This document shows, in pieces, positions 1-7,968 of a stretch of DNA of 58,295 nucleotides. Position 1 is the stretch's first letter. Every line of letters starts with the position of its first letter. The notes below the pieces were generated by a model that was not told the DNA's origin, ran no database searches, and saw nothing but the letters and a program-made list of their open reading frames with translations. Origin of the DNA: Ruminococcus sp. (GTDB taxonomy: Bacteria > Bacillota_A > Clostridia > Oscillospirales > Ruminococcaceae); assembly GCA_017536105.1 (NCBI GenBank), contig JAFXRZ010000004.1, positions 1 through 58,295 of the forward strand, given 5' to 3'. Position numbers and translations under genes: made by a program.

Positions 1-141
1 ACGTCATCTGCTTGCCATTTTTCCGTCATATTTCCCAAATTCTCCTTGAAAGGCGCCAGCCTTCCTGCGTCGAATTTAGGCAATCTGACAAAAAAATGGA
101 CGTCGCATCTGACGCACAGGGGTTGTGCGGTGTTGCCTTAA
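1..141 (+). repeat. MITE family 1, partial copy at the window edge
   Basis: This is the right-hand three quarters of the repeat seen complete at 365-544. It contains the conserved inner blocks (CATCTGCTTGCC, TCTGACGCACAGGGGTTG) and the right end GGTGTTGCCTTAA. The left terminal repeat is missing because the window begins inside the element. No protein is supported here. Confidence 0.85.
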
Positions 142-364
142 AAATATCACTCCTTGTTTTAAGGCAAAGCCGCTTTTTGGGGTTTTGGCCTGTGCTGCCT
201 TGCCCGAAAATACATCTTTTATTTTAGCAAAGCCGTTGACAAAATTCAACAAGTTGCAGATTTTGTTTACACTTTTTTAAATTATATCAAAATATGCTTT
301 TCTTCAGTTTTTATTTTAGCATAATTTACTATTGTATTTTGTCAGATATAATGATATACTAATC
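142..364. other. AT-rich intergenic stretch with no gene
   Basis: No coding region is supported between the two MITE copies. The stretch is AT-rich and holds the promoter described at 325-352. A further TTGACA at 235-240 has no good -10 at the right distance. Confidence 0.5.
325..352 (+). promoter_or_regulatory. Probable promoter for the lipoprotein genes at 594 and 1232
   Basis: TTTACT (325-330) and TATAAT (347-352) are 16 bp apart. The MITE at 365-544 lies between this promoter and the first gene, so it would form most of the 5' untranslated leader. Confidence 0.5.
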
Positions 365-544
365 TTAAGGCAACACCGCACAACCCACGGCTAACGCCTC
401 TGCACGCCATCTGCTTGCCAGCTTTCCGTCATATCACCCAAATTCTCCTTGACTTGCGCCAGCAAGCCTGCGTCGAATTTAGGCGATCTGACAGAAAGCT
501 GGACGTCGCATCTGACGCACAGGAGTTGTGCGGTATTGCCTTAA
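365..544 (+). repeat. MITE family 1, complete 180-bp copy
   Basis: The element begins TTAAGGCAACACCGCACAAC and ends GTTGTGCGGTATTGCCTTAA, giving near-perfect ~20-bp terminal inverted repeats with TTAA at both tips. It encodes nothing, so any movement must have used a transposase supplied elsewhere. Other copies are at 1-141, 51418-51471 (deleted), 55032-55210 and 58155-58295. Confidence 0.9.
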
Positions 545-593
545 TGACGCATTATGATCACCGCCCGAAAGGGGCACAGAAAGGAAACACAGA

Positions 594-1196
594 ATGAAAA
601 AGAAAGCACTTGCCGCGGCTCTGATACTGATGCTCGGGCTCTCTGCCTGCGGGAACAGCGACAGCTCAGCATCCCCTGCCCTGACAAAGGCCTCGGATGC
701 CCCTGCTGCCTCCGCTGCCGACGAAAGCAAGCCCGAAGATACCTCCTCATCTGATGAGACATCCCAGCCCGGAGACAGCACGGACGAAAAGCAGGAGAGC
801 AAGCTGCAGTCCCTTGCCGATGAGCTTATAGCCGCATATCCCGACGCCCTGAATGCCTCGGTAGTTTACGGCAGCGAGCTCTTCGAGAAGAACTGCAAAA
901 AGCTCTATGCCTGCGAAGCGGAAGAACTGACCGACGCCATGATAGCTTTCAATAACGGCGGCGGACTTGCGGACGAAGTTTCTATCGTCTTCCCTGCTGA
1001 CGGCGACACCGAAAAGCAGATAAAGATGTTCGAGGCAAGAAAGCAGATAAGATACAACGACTTCAACGGCTATGCTCCCGAGGAGCTGCCGAAGATCGAA
1101 GCCGCAAAGACCTTCACTGCCGGAGATGCAGCAGTGCTGGTCATATCCGATAACGCAGATGAGATCGAAAAGCTCATAAAAGAAAAGCTCGGCTGA
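594..1196 (+). CDS. Secreted lipoprotein, DUF4358-like
   Basis: This 200-residue protein has a lipoprotein signal peptide with lipobox LSAC, so Cys19 would be lipidated and the protein held on the outer face of the membrane. Residues 20-65 are a Ser/Asp/Glu/Pro-rich spacer. Residues 70-200 form a compact domain resembling the DUF4358 family, whose function is unknown, ending in a helix (ISDNADEIEKLIKEKLG). AAAGGA lies 9 bp before the ATG. The next lipoprotein gene begins 35 bp downstream, so the two are probably co-transcribed. The DUF assignment comes from recall of family features and is less certain than the lipoprotein call. Confidence 0.8.
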   Translation: MKKKALAAALILMLGLSACGNSDSSASPALTKASDAPAASAADESKPEDTSSSDETSQPGDSTDEKQESKLQSLADELIAAYPDALNASVVYGSELFEKNCKKLYACEAEELTDAMIAFNNGGGLADEVSIVFPADGDTEKQIKMFEARKQIRYNDFNGYAPEELPKIEAAKTFTAGDAAVLVISDNADEIEKLIKEKLG

Positions 1197-1231
1197 CATA
1201 CCGGGCTAATACATAAAAAGGAGAGAACATC

Positions 1232-2551
1232 ATGAAAAAAACCACCGGCACAAAAAGATTACTTGCAGCTATGGCTGCCCTTGTCATGCTCTCGGCACTT
1301 GCAGGCTGTTCTGACAGCGATTCCTCAAAGGACTCCGACTCCAAGGCGGACAGCACCTCACAGAGCCAGACCTCCGATGACAGCAGCAAGACAGACGAAA
1401 GCAAGCCCGATGCCCCTGCTTCAAATTCCGCAGACATCGAAGCCCTGGCATTAAAGATCGACGAGCTCTCAAACAAGATCGACGACCTCACCAAAAAATT
1501 TGCAGACTACGACTTCGGCGGAGATGTCCACGAAATATATGACGACACGGCTGTAGTGGAAGCCTTCAAAGCCAAAGACCCCTCTAACCTCACCGACAAG
1601 AAGGATAAGTACATATACGACGGGCTTGTTAAAGCCTATGACGAGATAATCAAGGACGGCATGAGCGATTACGAAAAGGAGCTGGCCGTTTATGACTATA
1701 TCTTCTACGGCACACGCTTTGATAAGAGCAATCTTGCTCCCATAGACATGGACGACGGCGAGGACAACTCACACAACCCCTACGGTTTCTTCCACGACCA
1801 CTCCACGATCTGCGTCGGCAATGCGACCACATTCAAGCTCTTTATGGATGTGCTTGGCATCGACTGCGAGATCATCCACTCCACCGAACAGGGCGAACAC
1901 GCCTGGGATATTGTCAAGATCGACGGCGACTGGTATCATGTTGACATCACCTTCGACGGAGGAAATACCAAGCCTGCCTATTCCTTCTTCAACGTTACGG
2001 ACGCAACCAAATCTCAGGGCGGATATCCCTGGGATCCTGCCGACTTCCACGAGTGCAACTCAACTAAATACAACTACGCTATCATGAACGCACAGAAGTG
2101 CAAGGATGTCTATGATCTGCCAAAAGTCCTCAAGGAAGCTATCGACGGCAAGAAGAACGCTGTTTATCCCACCTTCAAGCTCTTCAACGATAAGGGCGAT
2201 CCCGCCTTCACCGAGAACGACTTCTACACCATCCAGAACTGCATCCAGAGCGATACCTATTTTATCAACGTAGGTCAGCCCATTTACAACGAGGATAAGA
2301 CCGAAGTGACTATCCCTATCGTCGTCGAGGACCCCTCGGAACAGATCGACGACTGGGGAGATGATACGGACGACAGTCCCGAGGCTGTCATCGACGCCGA
2401 GAAGATGCAGGAGAAATTTGAAGAGGTCTTCGGAGATAAGGTAGTTTTCAACAGCTCTGAATTTTACTACGACGGCGACGATGAATACTACGAAGCCAAC
2501 GACTACAATTTCAATAAAGTCGATGACGGTGCGGTAGTAGCCGTCAGATGA
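1232..2551 (+). CDS. Lipoprotein with transglutaminase-like domain
   Basis: The 439-residue protein has a signal peptide with lipobox LAGC (Cys26), a Ser/Asp/Lys-rich linker to about residue 65, and a short helical heptad-like segment at 70-92. The transglutaminase-like cysteine-protease fold has its triad visible as Cys194 (STICVGNATTFK), His223 (GEHAWDIV) and Asp238 (YHVDITFD). Such domains usually act as peptidases or crosslinkers at the cell surface; the substrate cannot be told. The last ~90 residues are very acidic (YYDGDDEYYEANDYN). AAGGAG precedes the ATG, and the stop is followed by a strong terminator, so it ends the two-gene unit. Confidence 0.85.
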   Translation: MKKTTGTKRLLAAMAALVMLSALAGCSDSDSSKDSDSKADSTSQSQTSDDSSKTDESKPDAPASNSADIEALALKIDELSNKIDDLTKKFADYDFGGDVHEIYDDTAVVEAFKAKDPSNLTDKKDKYIYDGLVKAYDEIIKDGMSDYEKELAVYDYIFYGTRFDKSNLAPIDMDDGEDNSHNPYGFFHDHSTICVGNATTFKLFMDVLGIDCEIIHSTEQGEHAWDIVKIDGDWYHVDITFDGGNTKPAYSFFNVTDATKSQGGYPWDPADFHECNSTKYNYAIMNAQKCKDVYDLPKVLKEAIDGKKNAVYPTFKLFNDKGDPAFTENDFYTIQNCIQSDTYFINVGQPIYNEDKTEVTIPIVVEDPSEQIDDWGDDTDDSPEAVIDAEKMQEKFEEVFGDKVVFNSSEFYYDGDDEYYEANDYNFNKVDDGAVVAVR

Positions 2552-2576
2552 CCGTAACATAACGCCGAAATGCAGA

Positions 2577-2612
2577 GGGAGCCTGTGTATAATGCGCAGG
2601 CTCCCCTTTTTC
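2577..2612 (+). terminator. Rho-independent terminator after the transglutaminase-like gene
   Basis: GGGAGCCTG pairs with CAGGCTCCC across a short loop and is followed by a run of five T. Confidence 0.85.
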
Positions 2613-2713
2613 TTCAAGCAGTGAAAACGTTTTCTGTGCACTCTTAACAAAAAATGGGCAATAGATTTGTGAAGGTTTTTTCTTCCTATCTAAATGTTTT
2701 TGAAGAAAAAGGC

Positions 2714-2742
2714 TTGATTTCCTGCGGTTTATATGCTATAAT
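2714..2742 (+). promoter_or_regulatory. Strong sigma-A promoter for the gene at 2800
   Basis: TTGATT (2714-2719), 17-bp spacer, extended -10 TATGCTATAAT ending at 2742. Confidence 0.8.
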
Positions 2743-2799
2743 TCTATTAAGAATTGGTTACAATTCGAGTTGAAAATTTTAATTTTGGAGGAAAACGAT

Positions 2800-3504
2800 A
2801 TGAAAATTTCTAAGATTTTCGCCGGTATGTCTGCACTCGCAGTTGCAGCTTCCATGGCTATCACCGCTTCCGCAGTAGAGATCGTAAACGGTACTAACCT
2901 GGATTACACATCCATCGACAACGGCGGTTTCTACACCGACCTCGTTGCTTACGCTGCTGCTAACAACATGACACCTAACGATGTTAAGGTTATCAAGTGG
3001 ACATTCACAGTTGACGATTCCGACGGCTTCGGCGGCGGTATTATGATCAACAGCTCCGAGAACGGCTGGGAGCAGCATGACGGCGAGTGGGATTGGTGCA
3101 ATCCCGGCGCTGACGATCCCAAGAACTTCCTCGCTGAGGGCTCTGACGGCACCTACACTCTGACATTCGAGCTTCCTTCCGACTATGACTTCGGTGAGGT
3201 CGAAGAGGAAGATTACTGGGCTCAGATGTGCCTGCAGCAGTGGTGGGGCGAGCCTATCACCATCACTAACGTAGAGATCAATCCCAGCGCAGCTCCCGAG
3301 ACTCCTGAGACACCTGAGACTCCCGAGACTCCTGAGACTCCTGAGACTCCCGCTGCTCCTGAGACTCCCGCAACTCCCGCTACACCTGCTACACCCGCTG
3401 CTCCTGCTGACGGCGGAAATGCAGAGGCTGGCGCAGCTGCCGGTATCGCTCTTGCAGGCCTTGCAGTTGCAGGCGCTGCTTTCGTAGCAACCAAGAGAAG
3501 ATAA
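2800..3504 (+). CDS. Secreted surface protein with CBM-like domain, ETP repeats and C-terminal anchor
   Basis: The start at 2800 is set by GGAGG at 2787-2791, 8 bp upstream; an in-frame TTG at 2770 has no ribosome site. The product has 234 residues. Residues 1-25 are a cleavable signal peptide (cut after ASA). Residues 26-162 are a tryptophan-rich, probably beta-sandwich domain resembling carbohydrate-binding modules (WTFTVDDSDGFGGG; TITNVEI). Residues 165-203 are Pro-Glu-Thr repeats (ETPETP, then ATPATP) that would span the wall. Residues 211-230 are an Ala/Gly-rich membrane segment followed by TKRR. No LPXTG-like sorting motif is present, so anchoring is by the membrane helix. Sugar binding is inferred from shape only. 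Confidence 0.75.
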   Translation: MKISKIFAGMSALAVAASMAITASAVEIVNGTNLDYTSIDNGGFYTDLVAYAAANNMTPNDVKVIKWTFTVDDSDGFGGGIMINSSENGWEQHDGEWDWCNPGADDPKNFLAEGSDGTYTLTFELPSDYDFGEVEEEDYWAQMCLQQWWGEPITITNVEINPSAAPETPETPETPETPETPETPAAPETPATPATPATPAAPADGGNAEAGAAAGIALAGLAVAGAAFVATKRR

Positions 3505-3525
3505 TCTGTATCTTAACTTAAATTT

Positions 3526-3560
3526 AAAGAGCTCTCTTTTGAGGGCTCTTTAATATTTTT
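3526..3560 (+). terminator. Rho-independent terminator
   Basis: AAAGAGCTCTC pairs with GAGGGCTCTTT around a TTTT loop, followed by an AT-rich T-run tail. Confidence 0.75.
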
Positions 3561-3690
3561 GTATATTTTAATATAATTTAAAGGCTAAATTTGTTTTTTA
3601 TTACAAAATTTTCGTGATTTTGAACATAATTGAAAACGATTTCTGTACAGAACATCCAAAACAGGTATTTATTTTTGTCTATTATTTATA

Positions 3691-3719
3691 TTGATAATGT
3701 AAAAAAATTATGCTATAAT
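3691..3719 (+). promoter_or_regulatory. Strong sigma-A promoter for the lipoprotein gene at 3780
   Basis: TTGATA (3691-3696), 17-bp spacer, extended -10 TATGCTATAAT ending at 3719. The eleven bases of the extended -10 are identical to those of the 2742 promoter. Confidence 0.8.
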
Positions 3720-3779
3720 ACAAGTGTAAATTTTGTACAGCCCTTAAAAAACAGGGTAAACACTATGGAGGTTTTTAAA

Positions 3780-4868
3780 ATGAAGAAATTACTTGCAAGT
3801 GCGCTTTCTATCCTTATGGCAGGCGCTATGCTCACAGCTTGCGGCGACAGCGATTCTTCTACTTCAAGCAAGAAGGACAGCAGCAAGGCTGATTCCACTG
3901 CTGAAAGCACCACCGAAGATGAGAGCAAAGAAGAAACCACTACTACTACAGAAGCTACAACTGAGGCTCCTGCCGAGAGCACTCCCGACGAGAGCGAGCC
4001 TGAGCCCGCTGCTGACGATCTGGTTTACGATCCCGAGGCTACCTCGACAGTTATCAACCTCGAGAACCCCGATACCGGCGCATGGGCTAACTGCTTCGGC
4101 GAGGACTACATCGACTACCGTACTCTGCCCAGAGATACAGACCTTACATTCACTGTTACCGTTAAGCTCTCCGATACATTCCTTTCGATGCTCGAGGCTG
4201 ATCCCGACGGTTCCGCAGGTCTTATCACCGGTTCCGAGCAGATCGGTTTTGCTCCCACATCCATGACTCCTACCGCAGGCTGGAAGCACCTCGGTGAAGA
4301 GCTCGGTTATGTTACCGGCGACTTCCCTGTAGGCAGAGAGCTTATGACTATGGAAGGCGCTTCCGACGGTACTTATATGCTGAAGGCTAAGGTCGATAAG
4401 GAGACCGGCGAGCCCAAGACCGATAAGGAAGGCAACATCAAGTATGAAGAGGACGTTTACCTTGTAGAGAACGAAGATCAGACTGCTGAACTCTATGAGA
4501 AGGCTGACGGCTTCATCAAGTGGAACGACTGCTGGAAGGAGTGGGGCGACCAGACCCAGACCTGCACCTTCACACTCAGCAAGGAAGCAGTAAACTTCAT
4601 TCTCGATTCTATCGCAGCAGACGCTGAGGCTGATCCCGAGAACGTTTTCGGCGGTATCCTGTTCCAGTGCAGCGGTAACTTTGAGGTTCTGTCTGTAGAG
4701 ATCAACTATGGCAACATCCTCACAGCTTCTCAGATCAATTCCTGGCTCGAAGCTCATGAGGGCGAAGAGTTCGTATGGGGCGACGGCGAAGCTGCTGCTC
4801 CTGCAGAAGACGGCGGCGAAGAGGCTGCTGAGGACGGCGGCGAAGAGGCTGCTGAGGCTGCAGAGTAA
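3780..4868 (+). CDS. Lipoprotein of unknown function with acidic tail
   Basis: The ATG at 3780 follows GGAGG (3767-3771) by 8 bp; the ATG at 3765 overlaps that site and is not the start. The 362-residue product has lipobox LTAC (Cys21), a Ser/Thr/Glu/Pro-rich linker over residues 22-80, and a folded region at about 82-335. That region ends in a strand resembling the end of the CBM-like domain in the preceding gene (FEVLSVEINYG versus ITITNVEIN). The last ~20 residues are a Glu/Ala/Gly repeat (AEDGGEEA, twice). A carbohydrate-binding role is possible, but I do not recognise the family. Confidence 0.75.
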   Translation: MKKLLASALSILMAGAMLTACGDSDSSTSSKKDSSKADSTAESTTEDESKEETTTTTEATTEAPAESTPDESEPEPAADDLVYDPEATSTVINLENPDTGAWANCFGEDYIDYRTLPRDTDLTFTVTVKLSDTFLSMLEADPDGSAGLITGSEQIGFAPTSMTPTAGWKHLGEELGYVTGDFPVGRELMTMEGASDGTYMLKAKVDKETGEPKTDKEGNIKYEEDVYLVENEDQTAELYEKADGFIKWNDCWKEWGDQTQTCTFTLSKEAVNFILDSIAADAEADPENVFGGILFQCSGNFEVLSVEINYGNILTASQINSWLEAHEGEEFVWGDGEAAAPAEDGGEEAAEDGGEEAAEAAE

Positions 4869-4890
4869 TTCTCAGATATATGCAAATTTA

Positions 4891-4919
4891 AAGAGAGCGG
4901 ATATCCGCTCTCTTTTTTT
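4891..4919. terminator. Strong terminator between convergent genes
   Basis: AGAGAGCGGATATCCGCTCTCT is nearly a perfect hairpin with a seven-T tail on the plus strand. The minus-strand tail is TTTAAATTT, so it may also end the convergent lipoprotein gene. Confidence 0.85.
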
Positions 4920-4930
4920 GCGCCTGTGGG

Positions 4931-5386
4931 TCATTTCATCTCGAATACCGTGCCGTCGGCAAACTCCAGCCTTTTGAGAGCGCCGTCCTCTGTCTCGGCT
5001 GTGTAGCCGATGCCTGCTGCTTTGCCTTCCGTTTCTCCATTCACAGCTCCGTCCGCAGCCCGGGAGAACATCAGCAGCATACCGTGGACTGGCAGCTCGG
5101 AACGTTCAAGGGTCTCCGTTATCTCCCCGAGAGAAACAGTGCAGCTGTCCCCTGCAAGGCTCACCGACATCCCGGCAACGGTCTCGGGCTCGGTGAAAAC
5201 AAAGCTGTAGGCTCCTTCGCCCTCGTCGCTCTGAACACGTTCTATCCGGGCTGTGTATTCCCTCTCTCCCGAGGTTATCACAGCCTCGCAGGAAAATTCC
5301 TCCTCTATGGGCTCAGCCGTTTCGCTTTTTGCCGAGCATCCGGCAAGCAATAACGCCGCTGAGATCAACGCGATCTTTTTCTTCAT
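4931..5386 (-). CDS. Small lipoprotein, possibly LolA/GerS-like
   Basis: The start at 5386 is chosen because GGAGG lies 6 bp upstream; an upstream in-frame start would add a 21-residue tail without a ribosome site. The 151-residue product begins MKKKIALISAALLLAGC, a clear lipoprotein signal. The mature part has alternating polar/hydrophobic strands and a closing LKRLEFADGTVFEMK. This beta-rich pattern recalls the LolA-like fold of clostridial GerS-type germination lipoproteins, but that is a weak analogy. It sits alone between the convergent terminator and the terminator of the nnr operon. Confidence 0.7.
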   Translation of the reverse strand: MKKKIALISAALLLAGCSAKSETAEPIEEEFSCEAVITSGEREYTARIERVQSDEGEGAYSFVFTEPETVAGMSVSLAGDSCTVSLGEITETLERSELPVHGMLLMFSRAADGAVNGETEGKAAGIGYTAETEDGALKRLEFADGTVFEMK

Positions 5387-5398
5387 AGCACCTCCGAC

Positions 5399-5429
5399 AA
5401 AAAAGCCTCTCCCGGAAAACAGGAGAGGC
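5399..5429 (-). terminator. Terminator of the nnr operon
   Basis: Read on the minus strand, GCCTCTCC pairs with GGGAGAGGC and is followed by TTTTTTG. It ends the leftward operon that begins near 10691. Confidence 0.85.
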
Positions 5430-5457
5430 AGTAATACAAAGGCAATCATGCCTTAGT

Positions 5458-6999
5458 TTATTCATGCTCCATTTCAAAGAACGTTCTCGGGAACCTTGCT
5501 ATGATATCGCTGGCAAGCACACCCCGCGGAGACTGATCCCTGCAAAGCTCTCTTGCCGACGTTCCCATGATGTAATCGGCAAGGACGCAGGCACGGTCTG
5601 TGGCTATCCCCTGGGCTGCAAGTCCGCCGATAAGCCCGGCCAGCATATCTCCCGAACCTCCCTTGGAAAGCGCAGAGCAGCCGAAATCCGTGAGATAGCA
5701 TTGATCTCCGATAACGGTTAGTGTCTGGGTGTTCTTTGCGTGGACGACAACTCCGTACTGATTTGCGATCTCGCAGGCGTGTCCGAAAAGGTCCTGCATA
5801 ACGCTCTGGGTATCTGTTCCGCAAAGCCTTGCAAGCTCGGTGGGATGGGGCGTAAGAACGATCTCCGTCTGTTTTTCCTTTAGTATATCTATATGCCCGG
5901 AAATGCAGTTTATTCCATCGGCATCCAGGATCAGAGGAGTTTTCGACCGGCGGATTATCTCATGCACAAGAGTCTTTGTGGAATCTGTGAAGCCAAGTCC
6001 GCAGCCTATTACAGCAGCCTCGCTCTTGTCGATCTGCTCCATTACGCTGTCTATGGCATCGGGCGAGAAGAAGCCTATTGTGTCGCAGGGGACGGGGGTG
6101 TATGTACACTCCGGCATAGAGGACGCCAAAGGAGGTATCGCATTCACTGCACAGCAAAGATTTACCATGCCGACCCCGGAACGCATAGCTGAAGCGGCAG
6201 CAATCATCGCAGCACCCGGATAGAGCCTGGAACCGCAGACGAGAGTCACCCTGCCGAAAATCCCCTTGTGTGCGTTCTCTGTGCGGTAAGGCAGCAGGCT
6301 GCTCACAAAGGCTTTGTCGGTGGTGAATATCTTGTTGTCGCAGTATTCGTCAACGTAATCCCCTATGCCGATGTCAGCCACAGTGACCTTTCCGCAGCAC
6401 TCCTTTGCAGGCGAGAGCAGCATACCCAGCTTCGGCTTGTGGAAGGTTATAGTCTCGTCGGCCTCGAAGGTATTGGGGCAGATGCGTCCGTTGAGGGAAT
6501 TGATGCCCGAAGGCACATCGCAGGATATTTTATAAGCGTCGCTGAGAGCAGCCCTCAGAAACAGCCTTTGCAGGTCGGAGGAAAGCTCTCCCGTGAAGCC
6601 TATGCCGAAAACGCAGTCAACGATGACTCCTGCCGAGGAAAGAACGTCTTTGCTGTCCACAGCCTCGTCAAGAGAGATTATCTCGCAGCGCTTCTTTACC
6701 AGGGCAAAAGCCGCCTTGGCAAGGTCGGTCTTGGGCTCTCCGCAGCGGACAACCGTTATATGAGCTGCCGAGGAAAGCAGGAAATCCACCGCCACATAGC
6801 CGTCGCCGCCGTTGTTTCCGCTTCCGCAGAGGAAAACTATATTATCCTTCATAAGCTTCTGGGCAACAGTAAGCACACGCCTTCCGAGAGTTTCTCCGGC
6901 GTTGTCCATAAGCTTTTTAACATCCACTCCGTGTGCCGAAGCTGCAAGCTCCGCAGTTCTCATCTGCGGAGGAGTAAGCACCAGCTTGTCAAGCTCCAT
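5458..6999 (-). CDS. nnr: Bifunctional NAD(P)H-hydrate epimerase/dehydratase
   Basis: The 513-residue enzyme repairs NADHX and NADPHX, the hydrated damaged cofactors: the N-terminal YjeF-N domain epimerises them and the C-terminal YjeF-C domain dehydrates the S form using ATP or ADP. The N domain (about 1-205) shows the signature GSGNNGGDGYVA at 59-70. The C domain (about 225-505) shows the nucleotide/catalytic loop GGSGDM beginning at 447. Full length for the fused family. It follows acpS by 75 bp; this pairing is common in Firmicutes. Transcription ends at the terminator 5399-5429. Confidence 0.95.
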   Translation of the reverse strand: MELDKLVLTPPQMRTAELAASAHGVDVKKLMDNAGETLGRRVLTVAQKLMKDNIVFLCGSGNNGGDGYVAVDFLLSSAAHITVVRCGEPKTDLAKAAFALVKKRCEIISLDEAVDSKDVLSSAGVIVDCVFGIGFTGELSSDLQRLFLRAALSDAYKISCDVPSGINSLNGRICPNTFEADETITFHKPKLGMLLSPAKECCGKVTVADIGIGDYVDEYCDNKIFTTDKAFVSSLLPYRTENAHKGIFGRVTLVCGSRLYPGAAMIAAASAMRSGVGMVNLCCAVNAIPPLASSMPECTYTPVPCDTIGFFSPDAIDSVMEQIDKSEAAVIGCGLGFTDSTKTLVHEIIRRSKTPLILDADGINCISGHIDILKEKQTEIVLTPHPTELARLCGTDTQSVMQDLFGHACEIANQYGVVVHAKNTQTLTVIGDQCYLTDFGCSALSKGGSGDMLAGLIGGLAAQGIATDRACVLADYIMGTSARELCRDQSPRGVLASDIIARFPRTFFEMEHE

Positions 7000-7074
7000 T
7001 TTCTTCCCTCTTTCTTTTTCAAGTCTCAGCCGGCCTTGAGATCCGGCCGGATCCCGGGATCAAGTTTTTGTATT

Positions 7075-7437
7075 TTACTCTTTATACGCTATACACACAG
7101 CCTCCGCAAGCTCGGAGGTATGAGTTATGCTCAGGCTGAAGGTCAGACCCTCGGCGTGCTTTGCCGCTTTTCCCGAGAGCCTGTAATAAGGGGCTCCCAG
7201 CTCGTCACGCAGCACCTCGATCTCATTCAGCGAAAAATCCCTGACCCCTGTGCCGAGAGCCTTTGAAAAGGCTTCCTTGGCAGCCCAGTTGCCTGCAAGG
7301 GACTCGTATCTCATCTTGTCCTTGCAGAAAAGCTCCTGCTCGGCAGGGGAATAGACTATATCGATGAACCTCTGCCTTTCACAGGCTCTTTTGATCTTTG
7401 CGACCTCCGTGAGATCCACACCTGTAGTTATCTTCAT
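7075..7437 (-). CDS. acpS: Holo-[acyl-carrier-protein] synthase
   Basis: The 120-residue enzyme transfers 4'-phosphopantetheine from CoA to acyl carrier protein. It has the two family motifs: GVDLTEV with Mg ligand Asp8, and NWAAKEAFSKALGTG with Glu55. Length is normal for group I PPTases. Its start is one base beyond the stop of the upstream membrane-protein gene, so the two are translationally linked. The gap to nnr carries GC-rich self-complementary sequence (GATCCCGGGATC) without a T-run, which could slow but not clearly stop polymerase. Confidence 0.95.
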   Translation of the reverse strand: MKITTGVDLTEVAKIKRACERQRFIDIVYSPAEQELFCKDKMRYESLAGNWAAKEAFSKALGTGVRDFSLNEIEVLRDELGAPYYRLSGKAAKHAEGLTFSLSITHTSELAEAVCIAYKE

Positions 7438-7438
7438 C

Positions 7439-7948
7439 TCAGGTCCTCATATTCCTCGGCAAAGCCTGCTTGATAAGGCCGAGCATCTCCTCGCTGGGGG
7501 TGAAGTACACCACCGTATCTCCCAGAGTCTTGTGCTTAACTCTCAGGAAATAATCCTGCTGCTCGGGGTCATTGGCAGTGGCGACCACATAGGTGTCTGC
7601 TCCGTCGGTGTCGGAATTGTCGTTAAGCACATCAAGTGCTGTTGCCTGTGAGAGCTTGACGGTGCAGAGCCTCTTTCTCGAACGCTGTGCGATTATCTTG
7701 TCGAAATCCAGCTCGCCGTTTGTGAGAATGTACTCATACTCGATATATGTCGCGGTAACGAAATAATATCCGCCGTAGAGCGAAAGCCCCGCAAAGACTA
7801 TGGCAAACATCAGGAATGTGGGGATCATCAGCCCCAGCAGGAAGAATGCCATTGCCGCCATAACTGCAACGAACACTATGAGCAGCTTGCGGATATTATC
7901 GTTTTTCGTAAGAAGTCTGACTACGTTCTGTTCCTTGAATACGTCCAT
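7439..7948 (-). CDS. Small membrane protein, DUF6106-like
   Basis: The 169-residue protein has two closely spaced hydrophobic segments (about 22-45 and 48-70) followed by a cytoplasmic domain beginning YIEYEYILTNGELDFDKI. The arrangement resembles the uncharacterised DUF6106 family of Oscillospirales; that label is from recall. GGAGG lies 6 bp before the ATG. The gene lies 20 bp after the solute-binding protein gene and directly abuts acpS, so it is in the middle of a leftward operon. Confidence 0.75.
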   Translation of the reverse strand: MDVFKEQNVVRLLTKNDNIRKLLIVFVAVMAAMAFFLLGLMIPTFLMFAIVFAGLSLYGGYYFVTATYIEYEYILTNGELDFDKIIAQRSRKRLCTVKLSQATALDVLNDNSDTDGADTYVVATANDPEQQDYFLRVKHKTLGDTVVYFTPSEEMLGLIKQALPRNMRT

Positions 7949-7968
7949 TTTTGTCCTCCGGTGAAATG

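Noticed and set aside
2770..2799. Upstream TTG start for the CBM-like surface protein
   Set aside because: It would place residues before the signal peptide and include the GGAGG site within the gene.
3222..3494. Antisense frame rich in Gly-Val-Ser over the ETP repeats
   Set aside because: It is simply the complement of the Pro-Glu-Thr codon repeats of the surface protein.
6268..7266. A 332-codon open frame on the plus strand
   Set aside because: It is antisense to nnr and acpS, both of which have intact family motifs.
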